Part shown: positions 44,618 to 55,332 of the stretch, piece by piece
Numbering within the stretch: the stretch's first letter is position 1
Layout: each line of letters starts with the position of its first letter
Source: Chitinophagaceae bacterium 26-R-25
GTDB lineage: Bacteria > Bacteroidota > Bacteroidia > Chitinophagales > Chitinophagaceae
DNA: 64,000 bases
Reading direction: 5' to 3'
Assembly: GCA_029906195.1 (NCBI GenBank)
Contig: JARWSJ010000001.1
Coordinates: 1,240,001-1,304,000, forward strand
Notes under the pieces: generated by a model
What the model saw: the letters and a program-made list of their open reading frames with translations, nothing else
The model's database searches: none
What the model was told of the DNA's origin: nothing
Program-made: the position numbers and the translations under genes

Positions 44618-44978
44618 GATAGTGCGCAATAAGAGAAAGGCCAGGAGCATTCCACCCTAAATCGGCCCACAAAAAAATGCCATAATGCTTTATTTAATGA
44701 GGATAAAGTAATATTTTGATAAAACAGATAGTCCTCCACCAACCACATTCATCGTTCCCCCTATGTCAAGGATTGTGCAAAAGAATAAGCAAATCATTTT
44801 GATTGTGTATCCCTTTTCGATTGCTTTTCGACTATAATCAGTGCTTGCTGTTATTGTTTTTTTCAATGCTGCTTTAATCTGCGTATTGTACCAGGTGAAA
44901 ATGCCATGCTATGTCGATTTTAGGAAAAATTGACCCTACACCACGTTTCGAAAAAAACGCTCATTAAACCCCCTTTAT
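44618..44978. other. Intergenic stretch without a recognisable gene
   Basis: 361 bases between two plus-strand lipoprotein genes. No reading frame with coding character, no strong hairpin and no clear TAnnTTTG promoter is seen. The promoter for the gene at 44979 should be inside it. Confidence 0.6.
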
Positions 44979-45818
44979 ATGAAAAAGAATAAAATTGAAA
45001 ATGTGGCATTTGCACTGTCTTTCACCCTGGCCATTTGTTTAACCAGCTGCCAGAAAGTATTTGACTATATTCATAAGCCCGGCAATGGTGACGCCGTTTC
45101 GAACATTTGCCAGGTGCAAACGCTCGCCGTAGACGGCCCGTGGGGCCCCACCAGTTACGCCTTTAATTACAACAAGCACAATGACCTGGAAAGTCTCATT
45201 GTTACCCCGCAGGCCGATGGTTATACGAATATGTTCTTTTTTTACGACAATAAACATCGCACCAACAAGGTTCTCCATTCATCCCTGCCGGATGTAACAA
45301 ACCCGGATTATGTGTGGCGTACTGACAAATTTGAATACAATAAAGCTAACCAAATTATAAGGGACAGTTTAATCATCCCGTATTTTCACTTTATCATTGT
45401 TTCCTTACCGCAGTACGACGCCTACGACAGGGTTATTGCAACTGTCGACAGCGTTTGGTCAAATGGGAATTTACAGGGCATGTACCTTTATTTTTACAAG
45501 TATGATGAACGTGGTAACTTGGCCCGGCAGGTGCGGCGATACAAGGGCGACCAGACAAGCTGGATTTTTTATAGCGACACATTGAAGCTCGCTCCTTATG
45601 ATGATAAAATAAGTATCAGGCAACCGAACAAATTTTGGATGTACATAGACAGGAACTACAGCATAAATAATTGCCTTAGTGGTGCTACTTACAACAACTT
45701 CGGGTTGCCGGTGAATTTCGAAGGCGAGCAATATTCCCGTGGATATAATTGGTTTTTGAATTATCTGAATGGCAAGGTCACTGTGGAATACCAGTGTGAC
45801 GCAAAAGGTAATCATTAA
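44979..45818 (+). CDS. Lipoprotein with RHS/YD-like beta repeats, unknown
   Basis: 279 residues (LTSC, acylation at about C24). The body is a series of beta strands with tyrosine-rich turns (SYAFNYNKHNDLESLIVTP, MFFFYDNKHRTNKVLHSS, KFEYNKANQIIRDSL, YKYDERGNLARQVRRYKGD), like the RHS/YD-type repeat units found in many Bacteroidota lipoproteins of unknown role. It ends VEYQCDAKGNH. A single gene with its own terminator at 45875. Confidence 0.8.
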   Translation: MKKNKIENVAFALSFTLAICLTSCQKVFDYIHKPGNGDAVSNICQVQTLAVDGPWGPTSYAFNYNKHNDLESLIVTPQADGYTNMFFFYDNKHRTNKVLHSSLPDVTNPDYVWRTDKFEYNKANQIIRDSLIIPYFHFIIVSLPQYDAYDRVIATVDSVWSNGNLQGMYLYFYKYDERGNLARQVRRYKGDQTSWIFYSDTLKLAPYDDKISIRQPNKFWMYIDRNYSINNCLSGATYNNFGLPVNFEGEQYSRGYNWFLNYLNGKVTVEYQCDAKGNH

Positions 45819-45874
45819 CCGCAGGGAAACGAAAAAGATGTCTCACAGACAAAAATAAAGTCAGATGATTAAAT

Positions 45875-45914
45875 AAGCCGAAACTCTTGCTATGATGGGA
45901 TTTCGGCTTTTTTA
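45875..45914 (+). terminator. Rho-independent terminator
   Basis: AAGCCGAAA (45875-45883) pairs with TTTCGGCTT (45901-45909), followed by a run of T. It ends the lipoprotein transcript before the T9SS adhesin gene. Confidence 0.85.
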
Positions 45915-46026
45915 ATTGAAGTTGGGGCGGAATAACATAGCTGGTGACCAAACCATGTAGCTGCAATCCGGTAGCAGGATGAGTATTTCTAAAATTTTCT
46001 TATCTTGCCGCACCCCTTATTAACCG

Positions 46027-49000
46027 ATGAAAACAATCATTCTATTATTACTCGCATTAAGTTCCGTTTGCCCTGTTTTTGCAAATACGTTTACTGTTAC
46101 TTCCAATGCCGATAGCGGCCCGGGAACACTACGGGAAGCCATTACATTGGCAAATGCCAATGGTACGTCTGTTGCGGATGTCATCGATTTTAATATTGCT
46201 GATGTAACGGAAGCAGGAAGGACCATCACGCTACTTACAGAACTGCCTGTACTCAGTTCAAACATCACTATCGATGGGAGTAACCAATCCGGCACGCTGC
46301 TTGGCATGAGTTCTGCGCGTGTTACGTTGTTTCTGAACCATCACCCACCTACATCATTCACCTACCTTTTTATACAAAATGCCAGCAATGTAAAAATATA
46401 CGGACTCTATTTTAAATTCTTTGATGATCCCAATACAGGAGGCAATGACCATTATGCCATCGGATTACGCAATAGCTCTAATGTTACGATAGGTGCCCCC
46501 GGAAAAGGCAACCTGTTTTTTAATGTCCGCGCAAGTATAGCAAACAGATACTGGAACTATTCTTCCGACGCAGTGAATGATGTAACAATTCAAAGCAACG
46601 TGTTTGGTTTTAGTAGCTCAAATGGCTATGGCAAGGGCGGTTTTATTCAACTGGACAAGGCTGCCAACATAACTTTCGGCGGCCCGAATGTAAACGAAGG
46701 AAATATCTGTCTTGACATGGGCATCACTCTTTCAGAATCTACCAATCCGCAATTTGCCTTTTTTTTTAAAATGCAAAACAACCGGTTCAATCTTGACCCG
46801 AATGGTAACTATTTAACTTTTGCAGGCCTTTCCATTATGTTGTATGGCGCCACTGGAGATATGAATACGGTAAGAACGTGGATACAGGACAACATTTTAG
46901 CCAGCACCGGCACCGGTGACGGTATCTCACTACAGAATGTACCGCACAAGATAATTGTAACGGGCAATAAGTTTGGAGTCAATGCTTCCGGAACAGTTTG
47001 CTATGGAGGTTCTGCTTTGGGATTTTACAATTGCAAGAATGCTGTGGTAGGCGGCTACACTGCTGCCGAGCAGAATATTTTCGGAGGTTATATATACAGC
47101 CAAACCCATGGTGTGCACTTCATCCAAAACACCATCAGCTCTCTCCAAATTAATGGCGAAACCCCGGCTGATCCGTATGTAAGGATCATCTCTTATGATA
47201 ACGGGCTTATTACCGGCGTCTCGCAACCCAATTCCAAAATCCAGCTTTATAGCGTGAGCTGCCCGGGACCTTGCAAGGAATATAGTTATTACTCTACCAT
47301 ATTTGCCGACGCTTCAGGTAACTGGAGTTATCCCTACACGGCCAGTATGCCAACCCTTGCAGCAACAGCCACCACGCCCGATAGCTCCACTTCGGAATTT
47401 TCGACACCGATAGTAGATTATTACACCAACCGTGTGATAAAAAATGCGACCTGCGGTAAAAGCAATGGTTCCATTACCGGCATGAAAATAATAGAAGGCA
47501 CGCACATTGTATGGAAAGATTATTTTACGTCGAAAGTAATAAGCACCGATACCAACCTCATAGATGCTCCGGCCGGCCACTATGTGTACCTTGTGTCAAA
47601 TGGTGCAAATGGTTGTCAATGGAGGATCGATCTTAGTATTGAAGACATCAGTCCTCCGCCGTCTTTAAGTGTCTATTTGCAGGATGCTACCTGCGGAAAA
47701 ACAAACGGCTACATTAATACGAATTCCAGCAGCAGTTATAGCTATAAATGGACAAACGCAAACGGAGATTCTGTAGGAACCAACTATTACATAAACCAGC
47801 TACCGGCAGGCACTTATTACGTAACGGCATATATGCCAAATGACAGAAGTTGCAACAAAACATATGGCCCCTATACCATCAAAAACCTGTCTGGCCCAAC
47901 CCTGAACATGGCGCCGCAGATCAATGCCGCTACCTGCAGCCAGGCGAACGGCAGTATCACCGGCATCACGGCTACCAACGCAACTGGTTCGATCTTCAGG
48001 CAATGGATCGATTCGCTGAATCGTCCCGTGGGCAACAACTATGACCTGCTTAACCTCAAATCGGGAAAATACCGTTTCAAATTCAAGGACCAGGGCTCCT
48101 GCGACACGATTATTTCTCCCTGGTATGTTGTTCCCGACAATGGTGCCATTACAGTAGACCAAAGCAAGCAACTGATAGAAGCCAGCAATTGTAATGCCTC
48201 AACAGGATCTGTAAAACAACTGCAGATAACCAATGGCGAAACTTACCAGTGGACCAATACCGCCACCAACCAGGTAGTGGGCGGTTCGCCAGACGTTTAC
48301 AACCTCGCAGCGGGTAGTTATCAATTAAAGATATCCAATGCCACAGGCTGTTCACAATCTATAGCCGTTGCAGTACCGGCTGCAGCGTTTAAGAACATTG
48401 GAGTTGCATCTTCGTCACTCAAAAATGCTTTTTGCAATCAAAACAATGGGTCCGTAACCGTCAATTCATTTGACCAGGATCAGAAACTGTACTCATTCAG
48501 ATGGGTTAACCAAAACACCGGCGCTATTGTGGGAACAGGCACCAGTCTGGCCAATATTTCAGATGGCAGTTATCACCTCGTTGCAACTGACGACAAAGGA
48601 TGTGAACGAGATATCTTCGTTGGACAGGTTGGACGAACACCTTTTCCTGTATTCAATTATTCTGCGGCAAAAATAAAAAATGACCAGTGCCAGTTTGACG
48701 AGGGAAGCATTACCGGCATACAGATTGAAAACCTCGTATCTCCAACGACATATACCTGGTACGATCAAAACACCCACGTTGTTGGCAATACACCTGCATT
48801 GCAACAAGTAGGAGCGGGAGTCTATACGCTTAAAATTACAGACGGAGGCATTTGCACTACAGAGTCAAAACCTTTCACACTGATCAACCAGGATATAACC
48901 TTGCGAGCTCCTTCGTATGACAACATAACCATTCCACGGAATACCGATGCCAATTTACAGATCAGGAACGCTTCAGCAGGCACATACAGGTTGTTCACCG

Positions 49001-49425
49001 ATGCAGCCGGCACCGATCTATTGTCGGAAAACACCACGGGAAATTTCACGGTAAATCATGTCACAGCAGACGCAAACTTTTATGTGCAGTATATTACCGG
49101 TACCTGTAGCAGTGAACCCACACCGGTAAAAATCACCGTTGTTGACAAATCTTTCTTTTCAATACCAAATGCTTTTTCGCCTAATGGTGATGGTAATAAC
49201 GACAGGCTTACACTTAGAGTAACTGGCCGCATCAATGTAGATTTTTTCAGGGTATTTAATCGCTTCGGGCAATTGGTATTCGAGACTAACCAGGTGAACG
49301 ATAGCTGGGACGGCAGTGTCAAAGGTCAGCTGCAATCTTCCGGCACCTATGTTTGGATAGCCCAGGGAAAAGATCTGTTAGGGAAAGTGATTCAGGCAAA
49401 AGGCAGCTTTGTGTTGATCAGGTAG
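46027..49425 (+). CDS. T9SS type-B surface protein with beta-helix and SprB-like repeats
   Basis: 1,132 residues. Signal peptide to about 21 (VCPVFANTF). The N-terminal part (22-400) begins FTVTSNADSGPGTLREAI, the common start of a right-handed beta-helix domain. From about 470 there are six repeats of about 80 residues, each opening with a Cys and an N-G pattern: ATCGKSNGSITG (472), ATCGKTNGYI (553), ATCSQANGSITG (634), SNCNASTGSVKQ (720), AFCNQNNGSVTV (800) and DQCQFDEGSITG (887), in the style of SprB gliding adhesin repeats. The end (IPNAFSPNGDGNNDRLTL, about 1,045 on) is the gliding-motility-type (type B) T9SS sorting domain. It should be surface-exposed and adhesive. Confidence 0.92.
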   Translation: MKTIILLLLALSSVCPVFANTFTVTSNADSGPGTLREAITLANANGTSVADVIDFNIADVTEAGRTITLLTELPVLSSNITIDGSNQSGTLLGMSSARVTLFLNHHPPTSFTYLFIQNASNVKIYGLYFKFFDDPNTGGNDHYAIGLRNSSNVTIGAPGKGNLFFNVRASIANRYWNYSSDAVNDVTIQSNVFGFSSSNGYGKGGFIQLDKAANITFGGPNVNEGNICLDMGITLSESTNPQFAFFFKMQNNRFNLDPNGNYLTFAGLSIMLYGATGDMNTVRTWIQDNILASTGTGDGISLQNVPHKIIVTGNKFGVNASGTVCYGGSALGFYNCKNAVVGGYTAAEQNIFGGYIYSQTHGVHFIQNTISSLQINGETPADPYVRIISYDNGLITGVSQPNSKIQLYSVSCPGPCKEYSYYSTIFADASGNWSYPYTASMPTLAATATTPDSSTSEFSTPIVDYYTNRVIKNATCGKSNGSITGMKIIEGTHIVWKDYFTSKVISTDTNLIDAPAGHYVYLVSNGANGCQWRIDLSIEDISPPPSLSVYLQDATCGKTNGYINTNSSSSYSYKWTNANGDSVGTNYYINQLPAGTYYVTAYMPNDRSCNKTYGPYTIKNLSGPTLNMAPQINAATCSQANGSITGITATNATGSIFRQWIDSLNRPVGNNYDLLNLKSGKYRFKFKDQGSCDTIISPWYVVPDNGAITVDQSKQLIEASNCNASTGSVKQLQITNGETYQWTNTATNQVVGGSPDVYNLAAGSYQLKISNATGCSQSIAVAVPAAAFKNIGVASSSLKNAFCNQNNGSVTVNSFDQDQKLYSFRWVNQNTGAIVGTGTSLANISDGSYHLVATDDKGCERDIFVGQVGRTPFPVFNYSAAKIKNDQCQFDEGSITGIQIENLVSPTTYTWYDQNTHVVGNTPALQQVGAGVYTLKITDGGICTTESKPFTLINQDITLRAPSYDNITIPRNTDANLQIRNASAGTYRLFTDAAGTDLLSENTTGNFTVNHVTADANFYVQYITGTCSSEPTPVKITVVDKSFFSIPNAFSPNGDGNNDRLTLRVTGRINVDFFRVFNRFGQLVFETNQVNDSWDGSVKGQLQSSGTYVWIAQGKDLLGKVIQAKGSFVLIR

Positions 49426-49623
49426 TTTAAGGAAAAGAGAAGCATCCTCCCAAGACAACAACCCCCTGAAGAAATTACACCAGCAATTCTGAATATATTC
49501 TGAATTCTGTTTAAACTAATCTTTACGCTATAGTTACTAAATTATCAAACCTTTACGGGCATGTATAAACGCGCTGATTTTTTGTGAAATATTGCACCTC
49601 AATTATAAAACACACAAAAAATC

Positions 49624-52428
49624 ATGATCGCGAAAATGACCAACTACTGCGCCAGGAGCTTTTGTATCTTACTGGTTATTATGAGTGCCAGCTTTGCCGG
49701 TTTTGCACAAGGAAACCTCAAAGGCAGGGTATTTGACAAACAAACAGGCGAACCCCTGTCCGGTGCTACGGTTCATCTTGAGGACACAAAACTCTACACC
49801 GTTGTGAACCTCGATGGATCTTATCTCTTCAAAAATCTTCACAGTGGTAACTACAAAATTGAAATATCTCAGGTTGGCTACAAAAAGTCAATGGACATTG
49901 CTGTAACCGTGGAAGACAACAAAACACTAAAGGTTGCAGATGTTGTGTTGGACGAAGACAAAACAGAATTGACCAGCGTAATTGTAACGGAAAAAAGCAA
50001 TGGTCGCTCAGACAAAAGCGCCAGAAGTCTGGAGAAAAACGCGGCAACCGTTCAAAATATTTTATCGGAGCATACTATTCAACTTTTGCCTGACATTACC
50101 GTAGGTAGTGCATTGCAAAGAATAAGCGGCGTAACGGTGCAACGTAGTAACAGCGGTGAGGGCCGTTATGCAATTATTCGCGGCATGGATGAGCGCTACA
50201 ACAATACCCTTGTGAATGGCGTAAAAATTCCAAGTCCTGATGCCAAGTACAGGTACGTTCCAATGGATATGTTTCCTTCAGAAATGCTTGACAGACTAGA
50301 GGTAATCAAATCGCTTACGCCTTCTATGGAAGCGGATGCAATTGGTGGTACCATGAACCTCGTAATGAAAAGCGCACCACAGAAATTTGTTTTTAATGCA
50401 AACGTGGCAGGCGGTTTTTCTACATTGTTTTCCAGCTCCAGGCCATTCACAGCCTTTGACCACGGTGCTGTAAACAAACAATCCCCGGCAGAAATTCATG
50501 GCAATGATTACATGGCCACACAAAAAGATTTCTCAACCGGCAACCTGAATTACACAACTAAGAATTTCCCGATCAATACAACAGCAGGTTTTACAATAGG
50601 AGGCAGGACAGCACATCAGAAGTTCGGTATTATCCTGTCTGGTTCTTTGCAAAACATGTATCGCGGGTCAAACTCTATGTTGCTGTTGCCAAATGCACAG
50701 CCTCAGATTATTACCAATCCTGACGGCACGGAGCTGTACAACCAGTCGGTAATAAGCGATTTATATCAACGCAAGTATTCTACACAAACGTCACGTTTGG
50801 GATTACATAACAAAATCGATTACGTGTTCAATGAAAGAAATAAGTTGTCGCTGTACAGCATGTATGTCCACATGAACGAGTATCAAACAAGAGAAACGTA
50901 TGACTCCGTTTATCTGAACAAGCTGACAGATAATTTGATGCGCAGCCGTTTGCAAAAGCAAAGTATTTATAACTCTACTTTGCAGGGCGATCATGTGCTG
51001 TCAAATCTGTTCCGCATTAACTGGATTGGAAGTTATGCCATTGCAAAAAGTGCCGTACCTGATCTTGCTGAATACGACTACCAAAGCAGCAAAGACAACC
51101 AGGGAAAATACACTTATATCACGCAGACCATGTCAAGAGAATGGCAGCGCAATACTGACAAAGATCTTGCAGGATACCTCAATTTGTTTTATACCCCAAC
51201 AATTGCCGGAAGAACTGTAGAGTTTAATGTTGGCGGCATGTACAGGCACAAGTCAAGAGACAACTATTACAACCCTTATTCATTACAACCTTCTTTGATC
51301 GGAGGGGGCCGCCAAACATGGACGTCTTATAACAATGCCGTGTATGAGTTTGCACCGGCAAGTAAATCAATGGGAAGCATTACAAGCCTGAATGCAAATA
51401 CTTACAATTCCAAAGAAGATGTATCTGCAGGATATGCACAAGTGAAATTTAATCTAAGCAAGAAATTATCGGTTCTTGGTGGTGCAAGAATAGAACACAC
51501 TGAACAATCTTTCAATACCGCTGCGGCAGAAACTTCTCCTGCAAAATATGGAACAGTGAAGTATACGGATATGTTGCCTTCCATCCATTTCAAATATGAG
51601 CTGGACGCAAAACGCAGCATCCGGTTGTCGTATTTCCGTTCTATCATCCGACCTGATTTTTATGAAATCATTCCAACTGAAATTGACGGAGAAACATTTA
51701 ACATCAAAGGCAATGATAGTTTGAAACATTCTATTGCGGACAACATAGATCTTCGTTATGAGTTCTTCCCCGGCGGTGCAGACCAGTTTCTGATTGGTGC
51801 ATTTTATAAAAACATCAACAACCCAATTGAATATGCCATTGTAAGAAATGGTGGGCCAAGTGCACAATACTTTATGCCAATGAACTTTGGAACGGCGCAC
51901 AACTACGGTATCGAAGCAGTGTTCACCAAATTCTTTGGCAACTTTGGTGTGTCTGCAAATTACACATACACCAAGTCGCAGATAACAACCAGCAAGTTGT
52001 ATTTCTATCGCGATAAAACACAAGGCATCACTACAAAATCAGTGGACCAAACAAGACCATTGCAAGGGCAGGCAGATCACATTGGTAACCTTGCGCTGCT
52101 TTACAAAAACCACAAGATCGGCCTCGACGTACAGGTTGCATTTGTTTACACAGGTAAATACATCGCACAAGTATCGCCATACTACGATTTGGATTATTGG
52201 AAGCTTGGGCAAGGAACGCTTGATCTTTCTTTCGAACAACGTCTGGGCAAGCACTTCTCAGTATATGGCAAAGCCAATAACCTTACCAACGCATCTTCAA
52301 AGATCGTGATCATGCAGGCGCCTGTTGCAGGAAACAATTTTCCTGATCAGCAATACAGCGACAAGACAGTGGTGGGTAAGGATATTTATGGTCTTAACAT
52401 ACTCGCAGGTATACGATATAAATTCTAA
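49624..52428 (+). CDS. TonB-dependent receptor (OprB/FepA-like with CarboxypepD_reg domain)
   Basis: 934 residues. Signal peptide ends SFAGFAQ (about 28), then a regulatory beta-sandwich (GNLKGRVFDKQTGEPLSGAT), a plug with NIGAL-like VGSALQRISGVTVQR and RYAIIRGMDERYNNTLVNG, and a barrel ending GIRYKF with terminal aromatic residue. The GMDERYN...NG line is found in the class of receptors that often pair with a single exported binding protein. No STN domain is present. It lies 198 bases after the adhesin gene and 23 before the beta-helix lipoprotein gene, so the latter is its partner. The ligand is unknown. Confidence 0.92.
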   Translation: MIAKMTNYCARSFCILLVIMSASFAGFAQGNLKGRVFDKQTGEPLSGATVHLEDTKLYTVVNLDGSYLFKNLHSGNYKIEISQVGYKKSMDIAVTVEDNKTLKVADVVLDEDKTELTSVIVTEKSNGRSDKSARSLEKNAATVQNILSEHTIQLLPDITVGSALQRISGVTVQRSNSGEGRYAIIRGMDERYNNTLVNGVKIPSPDAKYRYVPMDMFPSEMLDRLEVIKSLTPSMEADAIGGTMNLVMKSAPQKFVFNANVAGGFSTLFSSSRPFTAFDHGAVNKQSPAEIHGNDYMATQKDFSTGNLNYTTKNFPINTTAGFTIGGRTAHQKFGIILSGSLQNMYRGSNSMLLLPNAQPQIITNPDGTELYNQSVISDLYQRKYSTQTSRLGLHNKIDYVFNERNKLSLYSMYVHMNEYQTRETYDSVYLNKLTDNLMRSRLQKQSIYNSTLQGDHVLSNLFRINWIGSYAIAKSAVPDLAEYDYQSSKDNQGKYTYITQTMSREWQRNTDKDLAGYLNLFYTPTIAGRTVEFNVGGMYRHKSRDNYYNPYSLQPSLIGGGRQTWTSYNNAVYEFAPASKSMGSITSLNANTYNSKEDVSAGYAQVKFNLSKKLSVLGGARIEHTEQSFNTAAAETSPAKYGTVKYTDMLPSIHFKYELDAKRSIRLSYFRSIIRPDFYEIIPTEIDGETFNIKGNDSLKHSIADNIDLRYEFFPGGADQFLIGAFYKNINNPIEYAIVRNGGPSAQYFMPMNFGTAHNYGIEAVFTKFFGNFGVSANYTYTKSQITTSKLYFYRDKTQGITTKSVDQTRPLQGQADHIGNLALLYKNHKIGLDVQVAFVYTGKYIAQVSPYYDLDYWKLGQGTLDLSFEQRLGKHFSVYGKANNLTNASSKIVIMQAPVAGNNFPDQQYSDKTVVGKDIYGLNILAGIRYKF

Positions 52429-52451
52429 ACAACTAATCTAATTTGAAAATA

Positions 52452-53870
52452 ATGAAAACGAATTCTTTTACATTGACTGCATTTTTTGCGGCAGTCTGTT
52501 TCATCGGAACCGGCTGTAAGAAATGGGAAGAAGAAAAGATTTCTCTTTCCAAGCCAAAAGAAATGATAGCAGCACCTGTTGACGATAAAGTGCCATTGTG
52601 CGGAGCAATCAAAGGAACCATGTTATCAGGAAAAACATACACATTTGGTTGTGACGTCGTGGTGAAACAAGGCGATACACTTACGATTCAGCCTGGAGTA
52701 CACATCAATGTTACCAATCACGCCGGTCTGTTTGTACAGGGTTCTTTAGTGAGCCTTGGAACAAAAGAAGCGCCTGTTTGGTTGACTGTTGACAGTTTGC
52801 AAAAACTAAAAAACGATGCGCCCAACCAGGACCCTTCAAAGGATGTTGCTTTTTCAGGTGGTTGGGCCGGTTTGTACTGCGCATCTACTTGCCCCATGCT
52901 TATTCTCAAATGGACGCACATCGAGTTCGGCGGTTATGCATTGTCTAACGACCAGGGTACTCTTGTAAATCAAAAATCGGGCACGGCGTTTTCCATATTG
53001 TTTCAAAATCCGAATGGAATGTTCATCATGGAAGATAGCTGGTTGTATGGCGGTGCGGATGATCCTATCCGTATTTCGAATGGCAAAATCAGCATCATGA
53101 GAAATACGTTTGAGAAAGCCGGCCTTCACGGAGGTGATTGCCTGAACACGAAAGGAGGTACGGTAGGAGACATGGCTTACAACTTGTTTGTCGGCATCGC
53201 GACCAACGGACAAAAAGCTTCCAACAAAGGAATTCCAACGGGTGCACAGCAAACGAATATCAGGATGTGGAACAACACCTTTATTTCCTGTGGTTACAGG
53301 CAAATACAATCTGGCCGTGGAGCAAACATCAATTTTGAAGAAGGTGCAAAAGGGATGGCTTATAACAACCTGATGGTAAACTGTAAATTCGGTTTGCGTA
53401 TAGTTAACAACCCAGCGGCTGATACTGCAAACATCAGCTATGGCAACAACTACGAGTACGGCGATTCTCTTTCCGTAGTGAACCAGATCTATCCAACGAA
53501 TGACTTTGGCTCGGGTGGATGGACCGCACCAAAATTGACCGACATTCCAGACTATACGAAGTTCCTGCCGGCAGGGTACAAGTATGGTGACACTTATGAT
53601 GGTTCCTCATTGGTGCAAAAGAACAACCCGATGTTTTATAATTTTCCTTTGCCTGTAACTGGCGGCATTCCTTTGTCGGGCATACAAGCGGTGAACAAGT
53701 TTGACTTCAGGCTGCAGGCCGGTTCACCAGCAATAGGAAAAGGATATACTGGTTTAGCACCTTTAGCAGTAGTACCTGTAGATCCTAAATATGGCGCTAC
53801 TGAAATTACTTTGCCAGGTAAAGATATTGGTGCCTTCCAGTTCGATGGAACAGGCAACCAGCACTATTAA
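52452..53870 (+). CDS. Beta-helix lipoprotein cotranscribed with the TonB receptor
   Basis: 472 residues (FIGTGC, acylation at about C22). Residues 60-420 show the periodic coils of a parallel beta-helix: GTMLSGKTYTFGCDVVV, LTIQPGVHINVTNHAG, LFVQGSLVSLGTKEAPVW, ILKWTHIEFGGYALSN, MFIMEDSWLYGGADDPIRIS, KISIMRNTFEKAG and so on. No obvious active site is visible. The ATG at 52452 is used; a TTG is at 52443. Close linkage (23 bases) with the receptor suggests the protein passes ligand to it, in the same way the beta-helix lipoprotein at 6141 is tied to its own receptor. Confidence 0.85.
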   Translation: MKTNSFTLTAFFAAVCFIGTGCKKWEEEKISLSKPKEMIAAPVDDKVPLCGAIKGTMLSGKTYTFGCDVVVKQGDTLTIQPGVHINVTNHAGLFVQGSLVSLGTKEAPVWLTVDSLQKLKNDAPNQDPSKDVAFSGGWAGLYCASTCPMLILKWTHIEFGGYALSNDQGTLVNQKSGTAFSILFQNPNGMFIMEDSWLYGGADDPIRISNGKISIMRNTFEKAGLHGGDCLNTKGGTVGDMAYNLFVGIATNGQKASNKGIPTGAQQTNIRMWNNTFISCGYRQIQSGRGANINFEEGAKGMAYNNLMVNCKFGLRIVNNPAADTANISYGNNYEYGDSLSVVNQIYPTNDFGSGGWTAPKLTDIPDYTKFLPAGYKYGDTYDGSSLVQKNNPMFYNFPLPVTGGIPLSGIQAVNKFDFRLQAGSPAIGKGYTGLAPLAVVPVDPKYGATEITLPGKDIGAFQFDGTGNQHY

Positions 53871-53883
53871 TTTTAATTATGGC

Positions 53884-53927
53884 AAAAATAGTCTTCGTTA
53901 TTTTATAATAGCGAAGACTATTTTTTT
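53884..53927. terminator. Strong bidirectional terminator
   Basis: AAAAATAGTCTTCGTTATT and AATAGCGAAGACTATTTTT form a nearly perfect hairpin with A and T runs on either side, 14 bases after the beta-helix stop. The following 230 bases to 54157 hold no gene. Confidence 0.9.
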
Positions 53928-54157
53928 AGGCTAATTCAATTTTCTTTAACTCTTCATATCGGCAACCCACATGTTTTATTACACCGTTTTTTAAACAATG
54001 GCTCACACTGCTTTTTCATTTTATTCATTGTGTTGGCAAGTGGTCTCTTTTAAATATTTAGCTAATCTCTTGTTATAATTCAAGCAATCCAATTCGGTTA
54101 CTCTTATTAAACTATCTTTTGTCGCCATCTTTTGAGTGGACATCAACTTACCGACAT

Positions 54158-55279
54158 ATGAAGCGCCGTAATATTTTATTAATACTTTTTCTTTCAAATT
54201 TTAGCATCGCATTTTGCCAGGGACCCAAGATCTATGTTGAGGCAACTAAAACGCTCCGAGACTATGATGTGGTGCTGTATAATGCCATTCCAGGCCAACA
54301 TGAGGTTGAAATAGATAGAAACAAAATTAAAGGTGGGAAAGCGACATTTATATTACCGAAACAAACAGAGCCATTTTATGCCTATGTTAAACTACAATTA
54401 AAGGATAGTGTAGTTGATCGTACGTATTTTTTAGTTACAAATTCAATTATTAAAATAGCGTTTGATACAGTCCAATATAGTGCAGTTGTAACTGGGGGTG
54501 AAAATGAGTTTATATTTAGGCACCGACAATTATTGTTTGATTTACCTCTAAGTATTTATAAAAGCCCGGCTTTTAGATCAAATTATTTGGTGAAAACCGA
54601 TGAATTTAAAACAGAGGACTGGAATCTAAATGCACGTTGGAGGGAGTACGAATCTGATGTTTATGAGACAATTAGCGAGCACAAGAATTATTATTATGCT
54701 TTAGAGAAATTTAAAGACCGTGGTTTCGCGTTACCAACGAATGTATTAAAAAAAGGATTTTCCTTGTTTGCTGATACATTAAAGAAGACTTCTCTGGGCA
54801 AAGAATTGCAAGAATATATATCTAAGAGAGAAAAATTGCAAATTGGAAAATCCGCGCCATCGTTTTTCGTATCGGACAGCGATGGAAAATTAGTTGAATC
54901 ATCTCAACTCTACACGAATAAAAAAATTGTTTTACTTGATTTTTGGGCCAGTTGGTGCGGGCCTTGTCGGGAAGAAATGAGAGAGTTAAAGTCTAAGTTT
55001 TCTGCTATTGATACTTCGAAACTCAGGATAATTTCAATTAGCATTGATGTAAATAAAAATAATTGGGTGACAGCTTCGCAACAGGAACAAATCCTTTGGG
55101 AGAATTATATTGCACCGGGTGGGGGACAAGGAGATATTTCAAATAAGTTTTGTTTAGAGTTCGTACCAAGAACATTTTTAATAAACCAGGATGGTACCAT
55201 TATAGATTTTGATCTGCGGACTACGGAACTGGAGTTGTTTTTTACAAACAATTCTTTATGGAAAAAGAAAGACGATTGA
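54158..55279 (+). CDS. TlpA-like thioredoxin-fold disulfide reductase, exported
   Basis: 373 residues with a signal peptide (ends SIAFCQG, about 18). Residues 20-225 are a DUF4369-like N-terminal region of strands then helices, followed by a thioredoxin domain from about 240: ASWCGPCREEM with the redox motif C267-G-P-C270, the cis-Pro in FVPRTFLINQDG. The protein should keep periplasmic thiols reduced, for cytochrome c maturation or for folding. ATG 54158 is used; a TTG start at 54119 is less likely. It is followed by a terminator shared with the converging immunity gene. Confidence 0.9.
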   Translation: MKRRNILLILFLSNFSIAFCQGPKIYVEATKTLRDYDVVLYNAIPGQHEVEIDRNKIKGGKATFILPKQTEPFYAYVKLQLKDSVVDRTYFLVTNSIIKIAFDTVQYSAVVTGGENEFIFRHRQLLFDLPLSIYKSPAFRSNYLVKTDEFKTEDWNLNARWREYESDVYETISEHKNYYYALEKFKDRGFALPTNVLKKGFSLFADTLKKTSLGKELQEYISKREKLQIGKSAPSFFVSDSDGKLVESSQLYTNKKIVLLDFWASWCGPCREEMRELKSKFSAIDTSKLRIISISIDVNKNNWVTASQQEQILWENYIAPGGGQGDISNKFCLEFVPRTFLINQDGTIIDFDLRTTELELFFTNNSLWKKKDD

Positions 55280-55332
55280 AATACTTATTGCAAATCTAAT
55301 CCGGCTGACTCGTCAATTTCTATTTAAACAAC

